A stretch of DNA of 64,000 nt. Origin: Paenibacillus guangzhouensis (GTDB lineage Bacteria > Bacillota > Bacilli > Paenibacillales > Paenibacillaceae). How positions within the stretch are numbered: position 1 is the first letter of the stretch; each line of letters begins with the position of its first letter. Shown here one piece after another: positions 25,244-34,538 of the stretch. A model generated the notes under the pieces. The model was not told where the DNA came from. It did no database searches and saw nothing but the letters and a program-made list of their open reading frames with translations. The stretch lies in NCBI RefSeq assembly GCF_009363075.1, contig NZ_CP045293.1, positions 2,790,001-2,854,000 of the forward strand, given 5' to 3'. The position numbers and the translations under genes are program-made.

Positions 25244-27499
25244 TCATTTATGAATCATGAATGAGTACTCAGCGTATGGTTCGATAACCATCGTTCGTTG
25301 ATCAAGCAATGCATTTTCACCTAGCACCTGCGCCATATCCGCTCTACTCTCAACGAAAACGTTGACCTTCGCCGTAAATTTCGTACGATTTATGAGCTTC
25401 ACCGACATCGTTGCAGCATTATTGTCGACGACTTCAACATCCACATGATCGATCGCGCAGATGAACCCCGTATCTTTTTGAATGTATACACCTGGAACCT
25501 CGAAATACGTTAGCATGCAGGAAACCTCACACCAGCAAGAACCGCCAGCAACCTCGCCAATATTCTCTTTTCCTTCCCAGTCGCTTAGATTGACCCGCTC
25601 GCCCATCCAACCTGGAGGCGAATATGATGATCCATCGCGATTCCCGCCCCAGGATATGCGAAGCGGACGATCCGCTCTGGACAAATATTGTGGCAGGTTA
25701 TGTGCGATATCTTGAAGCAGTTCCAGATAAAAACCATTTCCTGTCGCACGGTACAGCTTAAATAAGGATGCGCCCGAGAACGTGCATATTCCCGGCGCCG
25801 CGTGCTTATTCTGAACACTTGCCCAGACTGCTCCCGTCGATCGCAAATCGAGCTTGCGGAATTCCGCTTCCTCGGCATATTGAAAATCGTAAGACACAAC
25901 CCATGTCGCGCATAATTTGGCTGTTTCCTCTGCCATACGAAGCCACTTCTGGTCTCCCGTCGTTTCATATAAAACAACATATGATTCTAGTAACGCAAAC
26001 GCCGATTCGCTGTCCGGGCATTGGCAGATTTCACCCGGGGCACCGGTCGTAACGCCTTGCTGTACGAAATGATCGTAATAATATTGCCCTGCAAGGTCTG
26101 CTATGGCGGTGTAATCCGGGCGATTAAAGTATTGCCCTGCCAAGGCCAACCCCGCAGGTGCGATTCCTGCACTGCTGCTGCCGCCGATAATCATTTCTTC
26201 TTTCTCCAGATCCACGAACTGGCCGAATTGTCCGTACTTGTTCCACAGGCGAACAAACGCGTTGCAGGCCCGGATCAACCCTTCTTTCCAACGGTCCGGA
26301 ATGGGTTCGCCTAATTTGTCCATTAGCATCAGCTGTTTTGCCATGAAGTATAGGACATCCGCATTTTTGCGCAGCAACACAATCGAAGTTTCTTCATGAC
26401 GGCGGAAAGCGTCGCCTAAGCGATTTCCTTTGCAATAAATGCCGTAAAAAAAACCTGATGGCGCTTGGATCGTGTCGAACAAGAAATTCAAGGTCTTAAC
26501 CGAACGTTCTTTGGATAACCCGTTTCCGATGGCGAGCATTGGGTATGTATTTATTGCACCCCCGACCCACCCGGTCTGCCATTCGCCAAACACGGGATCC
26601 GGTGAAGTCGATGAGCGGTAAAACTCAAAATCGCGCTGCCAATTGTCCCGGTTATATTTCTCCTCCAATAGATCCCAAGCGGCTGAGAAAGGGATTTCAT
26701 GCCTGAGCTCGGTAGGACCGGTTAAATCTTTGCGAACCTTCGCGAAATAATCGAACAACGTCGAAATGTCGGAACAATCGAAAGCATACAGTCTGAATTT
26801 GATCGTCACCTCGTCTTGTTCGTGAAAATCGAATCCACGGTCATCGGATGTCTCTTTCGTGTTGCACATACTGTATTTACTGCTTCGAACCGCTGGAGCG
26901 GAAATCGAGATCACCGCCTCGGAGCGATCGCCGCTTTCTTCGGCGGTCAAGCCGGAATCGCCAAGTACCGTTCCTTGATAGGTCAGCAGCAGCAAGCCCT
27001 TCTTCTGCGAATGCAAATAACATCCGACAGCTGGCGTAGCTAGGTCCCCTGTTCGCAGCTCAATGATTGAAGGTCCTGGCTCCAAGCTCAGTCTTGGCAC
27101 ATCCGTAATCGTCGTCGGAATATCGACGCTGATCTCCTCTTCGCGCTCCAACATAGGCGGGTATTGCTGCTCGCTGACCCGAAAGCGGTTGCCGTTGTAA
27201 GCTGCCGCTGGCATGAACAGATAGTTGTCCTGCGACCAGCGGTCCAGCTTTAACCCAACCGATACGTTGGCATTGCTCACGGATCCCTTGTCAACTTTAA
27301 AGGTTGCTTCACCATCGATCGCATCTTCATTCGATGCGACCGATTGCCTTGTATAATGGACATGCCATATCGATTCACCCAGCACAAGCTCCTGCTCAAC
27401 GCTGGATTCACCGAATTCGCATGATGCCGAACGAATCGGTTCAGCTTCATCAAATTGAGTTAGCTTCAGGGTAATGGTGCAGCTGGTTTCGTTCATCAT
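25244..27499 (-). CDS. Large cytosolic protein, (alpha/alpha)-barrel-like, family not recognised
   Basis: A 751-aa protein without a signal peptide. About residues 1-270 are beta-rich; from about 270 on helical repeats dominate (AAWDLLEEKYNRDNW, GWVGGAINTYPMLAIGNGL, HEETSIVLLRKNADVLYF, SESAFALLESYVVLYETTGD, AEETAKLCATWVV), which suggests an alpha/alpha toroid as in many glycosidases and lyases, with beta strands at the end. I do not recognise the family and claim no catalytic residue. Its start overlaps the stop of the 808-aa gene as ATGA, and GGAGG lies ten bases upstream. Co-transcription with glycosidases and a sugar importer suggests carbohydrate processing. Confidence 0.6.
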   Translation of the reverse strand: MMNETSCTITLKLTQFDEAEPIRSASCEFGESSVEQELVLGESIWHVHYTRQSVASNEDAIDGEATFKVDKGSVSNANVSVGLKLDRWSQDNYLFMPAAAYNGNRFRVSEQQYPPMLEREEEISVDIPTTITDVPRLSLEPGPSIIELRTGDLATPAVGCYLHSQKKGLLLLTYQGTVLGDSGLTAEESGDRSEAVISISAPAVRSSKYSMCNTKETSDDRGFDFHEQDEVTIKFRLYAFDCSDISTLFDYFAKVRKDLTGPTELRHEIPFSAAWDLLEEKYNRDNWQRDFEFYRSSTSPDPVFGEWQTGWVGGAINTYPMLAIGNGLSKERSVKTLNFLFDTIQAPSGFFYGIYCKGNRLGDAFRRHEETSIVLLRKNADVLYFMAKQLMLMDKLGEPIPDRWKEGLIRACNAFVRLWNKYGQFGQFVDLEKEEMIIGGSSSAGIAPAGLALAGQYFNRPDYTAIADLAGQYYYDHFVQQGVTTGAPGEICQCPDSESAFALLESYVVLYETTGDQKWLRMAEETAKLCATWVVSYDFQYAEEAEFRKLDLRSTGAVWASVQNKHAAPGICTFSGASLFKLYRATGNGFYLELLQDIAHNLPQYLSRADRPLRISWGGNRDGSSYSPPGWMGERVNLSDWEGKENIGEVAGGSCWCEVSCMLTYFEVPGVYIQKDTGFICAIDHVDVEVVDNNAATMSVKLINRTKFTAKVNVFVESRADMAQVLGENALLDQRTMVIEPYAEYSFMIHK

Positions 27500-29922
27500 A
27501 TCGATGTAACCTCCGTTGCCCCACCTATCGCTTCCACCGTCTCCGGCTCGCCATAAGCGAGCAGTTTCACGCTGACAGACGGCTTCGGATCTCCCTCGAA
27601 CTTACAGCTGAACGAGACCGTCTGCCCGCCGTTTCGGATGATCGGCGCATCCGCCGACGCTTGCACTGTCTGCAGCAAATTCCAGTTTTGATCGTAAATG
27701 CGCCCAGTTCGCCCGCCTTCGAAGACGAGATATTGGTTTGGCCCAATCTCTGTATCGAATGTCAAGTAAACGCCGCTCGTGTACAAGGTAGGACGCTTCA
27801 CCGAAGCGTCTTCGTTGCCGTACGACGGAATGACGCGCATGATGAACTTCAGTGGTTGATCAGCATATTTGTTGAAATACGTCCAGTCCGCCCCGCCAGG
27901 CTGGCCTGGCTGCAGCTCAGCCGGATCGCAGACAAGCGGCTTCGAGATGTGAACCGGATACAAGCTCCAACGGCCATCTTCCATCGCCTTCAGGTGCCAA
28001 TCCCCCTTCGGTTCACGCAGCCGTTCGCGCTGTTCCGGCGTAAACGCCCCGGCTCGCCGTGCCTTCTCCCATTCGCTCACCAAGGTGAGCAGCGTCTCGA
28101 TATTGCCGTTTCGCCGCAGCACAGCAGTATCCGCGACCAGCGCAAACCCTGAACCAAAGCCTGCCGCTTTCGACAACACCCATTCGATTTCATCCGGCGA
28201 TGTCGCCTCGAACCGTTCGGAGGCGGAACGAACAAGAAACCATCCGAGCATCGGCGGAATGAAGTTACGCGCAAAATAGCGCTGGTTGCTGAGACGCCAT
28301 TCGAGCTGGCCCTCCCTTGTTGCTGCTCCCCAAGGCTCTCCCCAGTTAAAGCGCGTGAACACATGCCACAAATAATTCGACACGACGATGCTCGCGTCGT
28401 TGATGACTTCATCTCCCCAGCCGTCATAGCACATCTTGACGAACCGGTTGACGCCATAGGCTTCATGCCCGGTAGCATACAAACCTTCCAGGCCATCGAA
28501 TGAAATCTGCTTCAAACCCGACGTACGGAACAGCTCCGCAATCCGCCTGCTGTAATGATCCTGCAGCTCGATATTCGGGAAAAAGACGTCATAAGGGTGG
28601 TCCCACAATCGACCGATATCCGTACCCGCTTCATGTAGAGCGACAGCCGTACCATTCGCGCCGCGCCGTACGCCGAGCAGCTTCCACGGCGCGTTATCGG
28701 TCACCGCATCGTATTCGATCAGCTCGCTGCCGATTTTCGCCGAGCGGCGGAACAGGTTCGCCGTAAACGGCGCAGGATCGCTCACCTCGATGACCTGCTC
28801 TTCTACCCCAATCGCCACTACCAGTTGCGCCTTGCCAGCCATTTGCAACCGCTCATCCGGTATCGGCGTCACATACGGATCGTTCAGCGTCGTAAAGTTG
28901 GACAGCGTATGTACGCCGACATGCACACCCTCGCGTTCCGCAAGAGCAACACACGCCTTGAGCCCTTCATCACCATTCGGAAAGCTACTCTTCTTAAGCG
29001 AAAAATGCCCCCACTGTCCAAACGGGTCGGAATGATACACATAACGGAGGCCAGCCATTTTCGTATATCGCACTGCATCCGCCATCGTCGCTTCGGAGAA
29101 ATCAGTGATCAAATACGATTGGTTCGCAGCCGGGGAGATTTTGCCCCATACGCCTTCGATCAGCGGATGAGGGAGCCCTTCACCGAGTTCGATCGCTTCA
29201 ATCGCCTCGAGCACTTGGTCGACCGCGCAGCCGAACACGGCGATCTTGGTTCCGACGATTAGCGCGTCGTCACCATCGCCGAGCGGAGCAACGTCAACAT
29301 CCGGCAAATTCCATACCGGGCGCCGGGCCGCTTTCGTGCGGTTCCTTGCAAAAGCTTGCAGCAGACTTCCATCAACGGTCGGCCATGCCGCACAGACATC
29401 GTATTCAAATTTATTGTCGGATAGCTGCTTACTGTCGGGGTCCGGCACGCCGTCATGCGAATATGTTCGCTGGACAAACCCCATTCGTTCAAGCTCGATC
29501 GGCCAACCTCCGACCGTCTTCATATTCAATGCCTGCAGGCCGATGGCAAACGTTCCGTCATGCACGACGCCAACCGACTCTCCGATCGATCCCGTAATCG
29601 TCGTGACATATGGCCCCCAGATGACGGCATCCACATCACCTTCGATATGTCGCACTTCGAATGTCGCATACAGCCCTTTCTCTTCGACCATGACATCTAC
29701 TGCCGCTCCGCAAGCCGCAAACTTCAGCTTCACGATGCCGGATACCGCATCAAACGTTGCCTCCGAAGGCACCTCTGTACGGCCGTTCACGACAACGCGA
29801 ATCAGCGATGACAAATGTATCGCTGATTCATATCGCTCTCCGGTTGCCGTATCGATCAGATCAATCACATTCCCTTGCCCGTTCATTTGAATCATCAAAT
29901 TTCCCGCCGAAATCGTAAGCAT
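27496..29922 (-). CDS. Large glycoside-hydrolase-like protein, family not recognised
   Basis: An 808-aa protein without a signal peptide. The N-terminal 240 residues are beta-rich. A TIM-barrel-like centre runs from about 275 to 610: ADAVRYTKMAGLRYVYHSDPFG, CVALAEREGVHVGVHTLSNFT, and ISFDGLEGLYATGH near residues 474-487 where Asp476 and Glu479 could be active-site acids. An inserted beta domain seems to lie between 365 and 430. Beta domains follow to the end. The layout is that of a glycosidase, but I cannot assign the family. It sits between the 645-aa and the 751-aa genes, and the latter is coupled to it. Confidence 0.6.
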   Translation of the reverse strand: MLTISAGNLMIQMNGQGNVIDLIDTATGERYESAIHLSSLIRVVVNGRTEVPSEATFDAVSGIVKLKFAACGAAVDVMVEEKGLYATFEVRHIEGDVDAVIWGPYVTTITGSIGESVGVVHDGTFAIGLQALNMKTVGGWPIELERMGFVQRTYSHDGVPDPDSKQLSDNKFEYDVCAAWPTVDGSLLQAFARNRTKAARRPVWNLPDVDVAPLGDGDDALIVGTKIAVFGCAVDQVLEAIEAIELGEGLPHPLIEGVWGKISPAANQSYLITDFSEATMADAVRYTKMAGLRYVYHSDPFGQWGHFSLKKSSFPNGDEGLKACVALAEREGVHVGVHTLSNFTTLNDPYVTPIPDERLQMAGKAQLVVAIGVEEQVIEVSDPAPFTANLFRRSAKIGSELIEYDAVTDNAPWKLLGVRRGANGTAVALHEAGTDIGRLWDHPYDVFFPNIELQDHYSRRIAELFRTSGLKQISFDGLEGLYATGHEAYGVNRFVKMCYDGWGDEVINDASIVVSNYLWHVFTRFNWGEPWGAATREGQLEWRLSNQRYFARNFIPPMLGWFLVRSASERFEATSPDEIEWVLSKAAGFGSGFALVADTAVLRRNGNIETLLTLVSEWEKARRAGAFTPEQRERLREPKGDWHLKAMEDGRWSLYPVHISKPLVCDPAELQPGQPGGADWTYFNKYADQPLKFIMRVIPSYGNEDASVKRPTLYTSGVYLTFDTEIGPNQYLVFEGGRTGRIYDQNWNLLQTVQASADAPIIRNGGQTVSFSCKFEGDPKPSVSVKLLAYGEPETVEAIGGATEVTSI

Positions 29923-29951
29923 CGAAGCCTCATCTCCATCACTTCGTTATT

Positions 29952-31889
29952 TTATCCTTCAGATGACAAGCTGCTCGTTCTGTTCACTGGCATGATCGCG
30001 ATTTCATACGGATCAAGCGATACTGTGACGACACCATGACCGCGTGAATCCAGTTTGATCTCCCCTATATTCGCGATGTGCGCCGTGTCTTCGCTGGCAA
30101 ATCCGGCATAGTTCAATGGCAGCTCAAGCGAAATGACCTTATCGGTATGGACCGGATTAAATATGACAAGGACAGCGGGAATGTCCGCCTCTGTCGATAC
30201 ATGCATCACTGCATCCGGTTCATAGCCGTTTGGCCGCGCCAAATGGACCATTTCACCGGTGAGCGTTTTTCGATACTTTTTGTAAAATGAAATCCATTTG
30301 TTGAATATTCCCTTCGTCTTGTCTCCGAAATAGACGTTTCTTCCATACAATACGCCAGCGTGCCCGTACCCGAACATGCCGCCAATTGCATGATCATACG
30401 TAGCTGGATTTTTTTCGGAAGGCTCAATGCTATGACCGTGGTACATGTCCAGGTTGCAGGACGTCCATGTTGCACATGCCGGATCTTTATACCGCGAATC
30501 ATAGACAAATGCCCGTGTTTGCGTAACAAGGTTCATGCCGCCCATTTCATTCTGATCTTCCTCCCGATACCCTCCGGGCCGCTGGGCCAAACCGAGGAAC
30601 ATCGACTGCATTTCCTGCGGTGCGGTGATCATTTTCCCACGGGCTGTAATCTCCTTGAAGAAGTTCTTCTCCCACATCCAGTTCATGAATTCAACACTTT
30701 CCGGATTGGCATGATGATGATCGGTCGCTTGACACGGCAGACCATGATAAGGCCCGTCAATGGCCAGACCGTCGAACCCGATCTCATCCAGCAGATGGAG
30801 CAGCTTCTCCCTGATGTAACCGCCCCAAGGCGACTGATAGCACATATTGCCCAGTCCTTCTGGTGAATAGCGAAGCCCGTCTGGACCTAAATACTGCCAA
30901 TCCGGGTGCGTCTTGCACACCTCGGTCGAGTGCCACGCAATCGTCGTCGAACAATACGGGAGCACCGTTAATTGCTTGCTGTGATAATAATCGACCAGCC
31001 TCTTCATGTCCTCTTCCCCGTTAGGGAATAAATCCGGACGAGGCATGTAATCTCCCGTATTGGTGAACAGCTGCCCTACGAATAACTCGACGGATTCGAA
31101 GCCATCTTCGGCGGATTGGTCCGCAATTTCGCGTAACTCTTCAATTGATTGGCATGCATTGACGATCCGTTTGATCTGCGGCGACGTAATCCATGGCGCA
31201 ATAGTTTTGTACAGTCGGTGCAAGATAATCGCTGCCTCGTCTTTATTACCCGATACGACCGCTTCGTAGCACTTAAACGTTTCGAAATGCAGCCCCGGCA
31301 TCAGCTCCATGCCGATCGACTTTGGAAACTCAAACCGGGAGAACGGGACGTAATAGTCGTCTTCTTTTTGTATATTCCAGTAATAATCACTGAATACCGC
31401 CAGCTCGATTTTCCCTTCGAACAACCTTACAATGTCAACGGTGACATTATCGATCACGATCGGAGCTGATGAGACGTTACGCACGCGTACGCTTTTGGTT
31501 AGCATCGGAAGCTCGTCGGCAATTTCATATTCGATGACAAGTTCGACAGGCGGTATTCCTTCATGGCGCCCCGAACAGGTCAAACGCAGAATATCCCCGA
31601 AACGGCCCCTGTCCTGCTCGACGCCAATTACAGCAAAAGCCCCTTCCCGATGCCAATTCAACCGATGCTTCCACGGCCCGGCTTCATAGGTGATGCCTCC
31701 GATGCTTACTGCAGCCTCATAAGGAAGGTTCGACTCAAATGAAAAAACCGGGTACCAGAAATCTCCCCTCTGCTCCCCGTTCGGACGAATGTGGAATGCC
31801 GTTGTCGCCACACCTGCGGAAATATCGATCACGCGGTGAATATAATCGTTTTGAATGACCATGGTATGGTCTTGAATGGATATGCTCAT
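29952..31889 (-). CDS. Alpha-galactosidase-like TIM-barrel protein, family uncertain
   Basis: A 645-aa protein without a signal peptide. Residues 1-235 are a beta-sandwich, 240-540 a TIM barrel, and about 560-640 a final beta domain (AVLVIFNPVHTDKVISLELPL). The barrel has LLDEIGFDGLAIDGPYHG with Asp378 as a likely nucleophile and MITAPQEMQ with Glu426 near the next strand, a layout like clan GH-D enzymes and alpha-galactosidases (GH27/GH36/GH31 relatives). Substrate is unassigned. It follows the binding-protein gene and a strong stem-loop, and precedes the 808-aa gene. Confidence 0.6.
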   Translation of the reverse strand: MSISIQDHTMVIQNDYIHRVIDISAGVATTAFHIRPNGEQRGDFWYPVFSFESNLPYEAAVSIGGITYEAGPWKHRLNWHREGAFAVIGVEQDRGRFGDILRLTCSGRHEGIPPVELVIEYEIADELPMLTKSVRVRNVSSAPIVIDNVTVDIVRLFEGKIELAVFSDYYWNIQKEDDYYVPFSRFEFPKSIGMELMPGLHFETFKCYEAVVSGNKDEAAIILHRLYKTIAPWITSPQIKRIVNACQSIEELREIADQSAEDGFESVELFVGQLFTNTGDYMPRPDLFPNGEEDMKRLVDYYHSKQLTVLPYCSTTIAWHSTEVCKTHPDWQYLGPDGLRYSPEGLGNMCYQSPWGGYIREKLLHLLDEIGFDGLAIDGPYHGLPCQATDHHHANPESVEFMNWMWEKNFFKEITARGKMITAPQEMQSMFLGLAQRPGGYREEDQNEMGGMNLVTQTRAFVYDSRYKDPACATWTSCNLDMYHGHSIEPSEKNPATYDHAIGGMFGYGHAGVLYGRNVYFGDKTKGIFNKWISFYKKYRKTLTGEMVHLARPNGYEPDAVMHVSTEADIPAVLVIFNPVHTDKVISLELPLNYAGFASEDTAHIANIGEIKLDSRGHGVVTVSLDPYEIAIMPVNRTSSLSSEG

Positions 31890-31939
31890 ATCATCGATTG
31901 CTCCTCTCCATCGCTACGAAAATTGTCCGGATAAACGTT

Positions 31940-31961
31940 GCGGCCTTCGCATGAAGGCCGC
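31940..31961 (-). repeat. Intercistronic perfect stem-loop after the binding-protein gene
   Basis: GCGGCCTTC and GAAGGCCGC form a perfect nine-base stem with a GCAT loop between the solute-binding-protein stop (31975) and the next gene. No T-tract follows, so it is not a standard terminator. Such elements commonly protect the upstream binding-protein mRNA and partly stop transcription into the downstream genes. Confidence 0.65.
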
Positions 31962-31974
31962 CCCTACTATACTG

Positions 31975-33609
31975 CTATTGCTGCTTCAACTTGTCATAAG
32001 CTTGCTCCGCTTCAGCCATGACCTTGTCGCCGCCCATGTTGTTCCACTCGGCCACGTAGCTGTCGAATTCACTAATCGGTTTTTTGCCGATGATCATGTC
32101 GATGAACGTCTGCATCGTCAATTTATCCAATCGTTCCTTGTAATCATTATAGATCGGTCGATCGATCGGCCCGAGAATGTCATATTTCCCTGTACCGAGC
32201 TCCATCAGCTTGCTGCGAAGGGGAAGCAAGGATTTATCCTTCGTATTAAAAGCAGCCAACTCCTCGTTATAATCATCATTCCATCCGCCAGGGACAGAAT
32301 AAGCACCGCCGAAACCGTATTTCCACTGTTCTTTTTGATCATCGTACGGCTTGATGTATTCGAATCCGCCATCCGCTGTTTTCTTGAACGTCTTTCCTTC
32401 TTCGCCATAGGTCAGCGCGATTTTGGATTCCACCTCAAAGGAAGTGAATTCGAACACCTGAAGGTATTTGATCATTTTGTCATGGTCTTGCTCCAATTGT
32501 TTACCGAACATGATATCGACTCCGAACAACGCATTTCCCTGCTGCATCCCGTAATCCCCATTCGGCCCTTTCGGTCCTGGAATCATAGCAAAGCTTGCGT
32601 TCGGATTCTTCTTGTGCAGCGCCGAATAGATATCATTGCAGCAGAATACGCCGTCCTGAGCAAGCCCGAACCAATACGTCGAGACGGCTCCAGCTTTTTC
32701 CTGAACCATTTTGTCTTGGACGTTATTCCCTTTGTTCACGATAAATTCCGGATCGATCAAGCTCTGTTGATACCAACGGTTCAATACCGTTAAAGCTTCT
32801 TTGGCTCCAGGCAGAATTTCGCCGCGTACGATCTTACCGTTATCTTCCGTAAATGCCCCCGGGTAGACGCCATATGCTCCGAAGACGAAGCTAAACAGAT
32901 CCCCGATACTGCCAGCTGTTCCCGTAATTCCGTACGTATCCTTCTTGCCATTTCCGTCCGGATCGTCATTTCGGAATTTATTGAGCGCTTGCTCCATTTC
33001 ATCCAGCGTCTCCGGTGTTTTGGTAATTCCGACCTTTTTCAGCCAATCTTCACGGAAACCTACAACGCCGCCGTGTGGAGCTAAATCCCATATCCCCGGC
33101 AATCCGTAAATTTTCCCGTCCCTCCGCAAGTATTTGAACGGATCGTCTCCCAGAATCTTATGCAGGAATGCCAAGTACTTGGGCGCATACTTTTCAAGAT
33201 CCTCCAACTTGATTTCAGCAACGACGTCTTGTTTGATCAGCTTATCGTATTCCTGAAAGCTCAGACTTTTCCACCAATCAGGGGTGTCGCCAGAAGCGAT
33301 CGCCAGGTTCAGCTTTTCTTTCTGTGTATCGGAAGATGCCACATAGAACTCGGCGTCAAAATCGAATTTCTTCTTGAGAAAGTTCATGAAATAACCGTCG
33401 ATTTTGGTCTGTTCGGGATAATAGGTCCAAAAATTCAGCTTCATCTTTTCGCCTTGTTTCGATCCCTCATCGCCAGTCTTTTGTGTTTCATCGGACTGTG
33501 CAGTTTCTTGACCTTTCGATGGTCCCGAATCCGAACCGCATCCGCTAAGCATCGTAACGAACATCATCAAGCAAATGAGCACAGATAACCCGTACTTCTT
33601 TTTGTTCAT
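31975..33609 (-). CDS. Sugar-binding lipoprotein, LplA/YtcQ type
   Basis: A 544-aa binding protein with a lipoprotein signal (KKKYGLSVLICLMMFVTMLSGC, lipobox LSGC, Cys near residue 24) and a Ser/Gly/Glu/Lys-rich linker. The large size, the DGKIYGLPGIWD and WLKKVGITKTPETLDEMEQAL blocks and the late EFTSFEVESKIALTYGEEG stretch are typical of the LplA-type family, which binds oligosaccharides such as rhamnogalacturonan breakdown products. It follows two permeases in one operon. The stem-loop behind it may raise its expression over the glycosidases. Confidence 0.92.
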   Translation of the reverse strand: MNKKKYGLSVLICLMMFVTMLSGCGSDSGPSKGQETAQSDETQKTGDEGSKQGEKMKLNFWTYYPEQTKIDGYFMNFLKKKFDFDAEFYVASSDTQKEKLNLAIASGDTPDWWKSLSFQEYDKLIKQDVVAEIKLEDLEKYAPKYLAFLHKILGDDPFKYLRRDGKIYGLPGIWDLAPHGGVVGFREDWLKKVGITKTPETLDEMEQALNKFRNDDPDGNGKKDTYGITGTAGSIGDLFSFVFGAYGVYPGAFTEDNGKIVRGEILPGAKEALTVLNRWYQQSLIDPEFIVNKGNNVQDKMVQEKAGAVSTYWFGLAQDGVFCCNDIYSALHKKNPNASFAMIPGPKGPNGDYGMQQGNALFGVDIMFGKQLEQDHDKMIKYLQVFEFTSFEVESKIALTYGEEGKTFKKTADGGFEYIKPYDDQKEQWKYGFGGAYSVPGGWNDDYNEELAAFNTKDKSLLPLRSKLMELGTGKYDILGPIDRPIYNDYKERLDKLTMQTFIDMIIGKKPISEFDSYVAEWNNMGGDKVMAEAEQAYDKLKQQ

Positions 33610-33665
33610 TCCAAACCCTCTCCCTTTTCACATGTTAATTTCTATTCCAAGGTCTACAGGTACGA

Positions 33666-34538
33666 TCAACCTTTCACCGCACCCACCATGATGCCCTTCA
33701 CGAAATATTTCTGCATAAATGGATAGACAACGAGCATCGGAAGGATCGATAACATGATGACAGTCGCCTGCAGCTGCATGCCCGAATAAGGATTTTTCTC
33801 TTGCAATTTCGTTAATATGTCGCTGAATTGCGTAGGGTTGTTCTGGATAATAATTCTTCGAAGTACGAGTTGCAGCATCTCTTTATTCGTATCGTTCGTA
33901 TAAATCAAGGCGTCGAACCAGGCATTCCAATGCCCGACACCTACCCACAACGCTTCCGTCGCAATGATCGGCATCGACAGCGGAAGAATGATTCTGACAA
34001 ATATTCTTAAAAATCCGGCGCCGTCCACCATCGCCGATTCTTCCAAACTTTCCGGAAGCGAGCGGAAAAAGTTGCGCATAATCATCACATTAAACGTGCT
34101 GAGCATGCCGGGAATGACTAACGCCCATATGGTATTGTACATGCCGAGATACTTGATGAGCAGATAGTTCGGAATTAACCCGCCGCCGATAATAAATTGG
34201 ATGAGCATAAATCGTGTAATCCATTTATTGAGCGGCAAATCTTTTTTCGACAAGGGATACGCCGTGATGGCCGTTGCCAATATGCTGATCACAACACCGA
34301 GGCAAGTTCGAATGATCGTATTCTTGTAGCCGACCCATAAGGCGTCAAAATCAAACGCAAGCTTATAGCTGTCAAAGGAGATTGTGCTTGGAAAGAGCTT
34401 AAATGAACTGTGAGCGGCATCCCCGCCATCCAGCGAGATCACCACTTGCGTCCAGAACGGATATAACGTGATGATCAAGACACCCGTCATAAAGGCATAC
34501 AGCAAGATGTCTGCGACTTTACTGCCATATCTCACCAT
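33666..34538 (-). CDS. Carbohydrate ABC permease, LplC/YtcP type
   Basis: A 290-aa permease with six membrane segments and the EAA loop EESAMVDGAGFLRIFVRIILPLS. The C-terminus KYFVKGIMVGAVKG is the usual end of this permease type. It overlaps the end of the first permease by 7 bp. It forms the channel with that permease and works with the LplA-type binding protein. Confidence 0.93.
   Translation of the reverse strand: MVRYGSKVADILLYAFMTGVLIITLYPFWTQVVISLDGGDAAHSSFKLFPSTISFDSYKLAFDFDALWVGYKNTIIRTCLGVVISILATAITAYPLSKKDLPLNKWITRFMLIQFIIGGGLIPNYLLIKYLGMYNTIWALVIPGMLSTFNVMIMRNFFRSLPESLEESAMVDGAGFLRIFVRIILPLSMPIIATEALWVGVGHWNAWFDALIYTNDTNKEMLQLVLRRIIIQNNPTQFSDILTKLQEKNPYSGMQLQATVIMLSILPMLVVYPFMQKYFVKGIMVGAVKG

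Noticed and set aside
29246-29890. 214-aa plus-strand open frame
   Set aside because: Ser/Thr/Pro-rich complement of the 808-aa gene without start signals.
31876-32793. 305-aa plus-strand open frame
   Set aside because: It is antiparallel to the LplA-type gene, which has a signal peptide, a ribosome site and a family; this frame has none of these.
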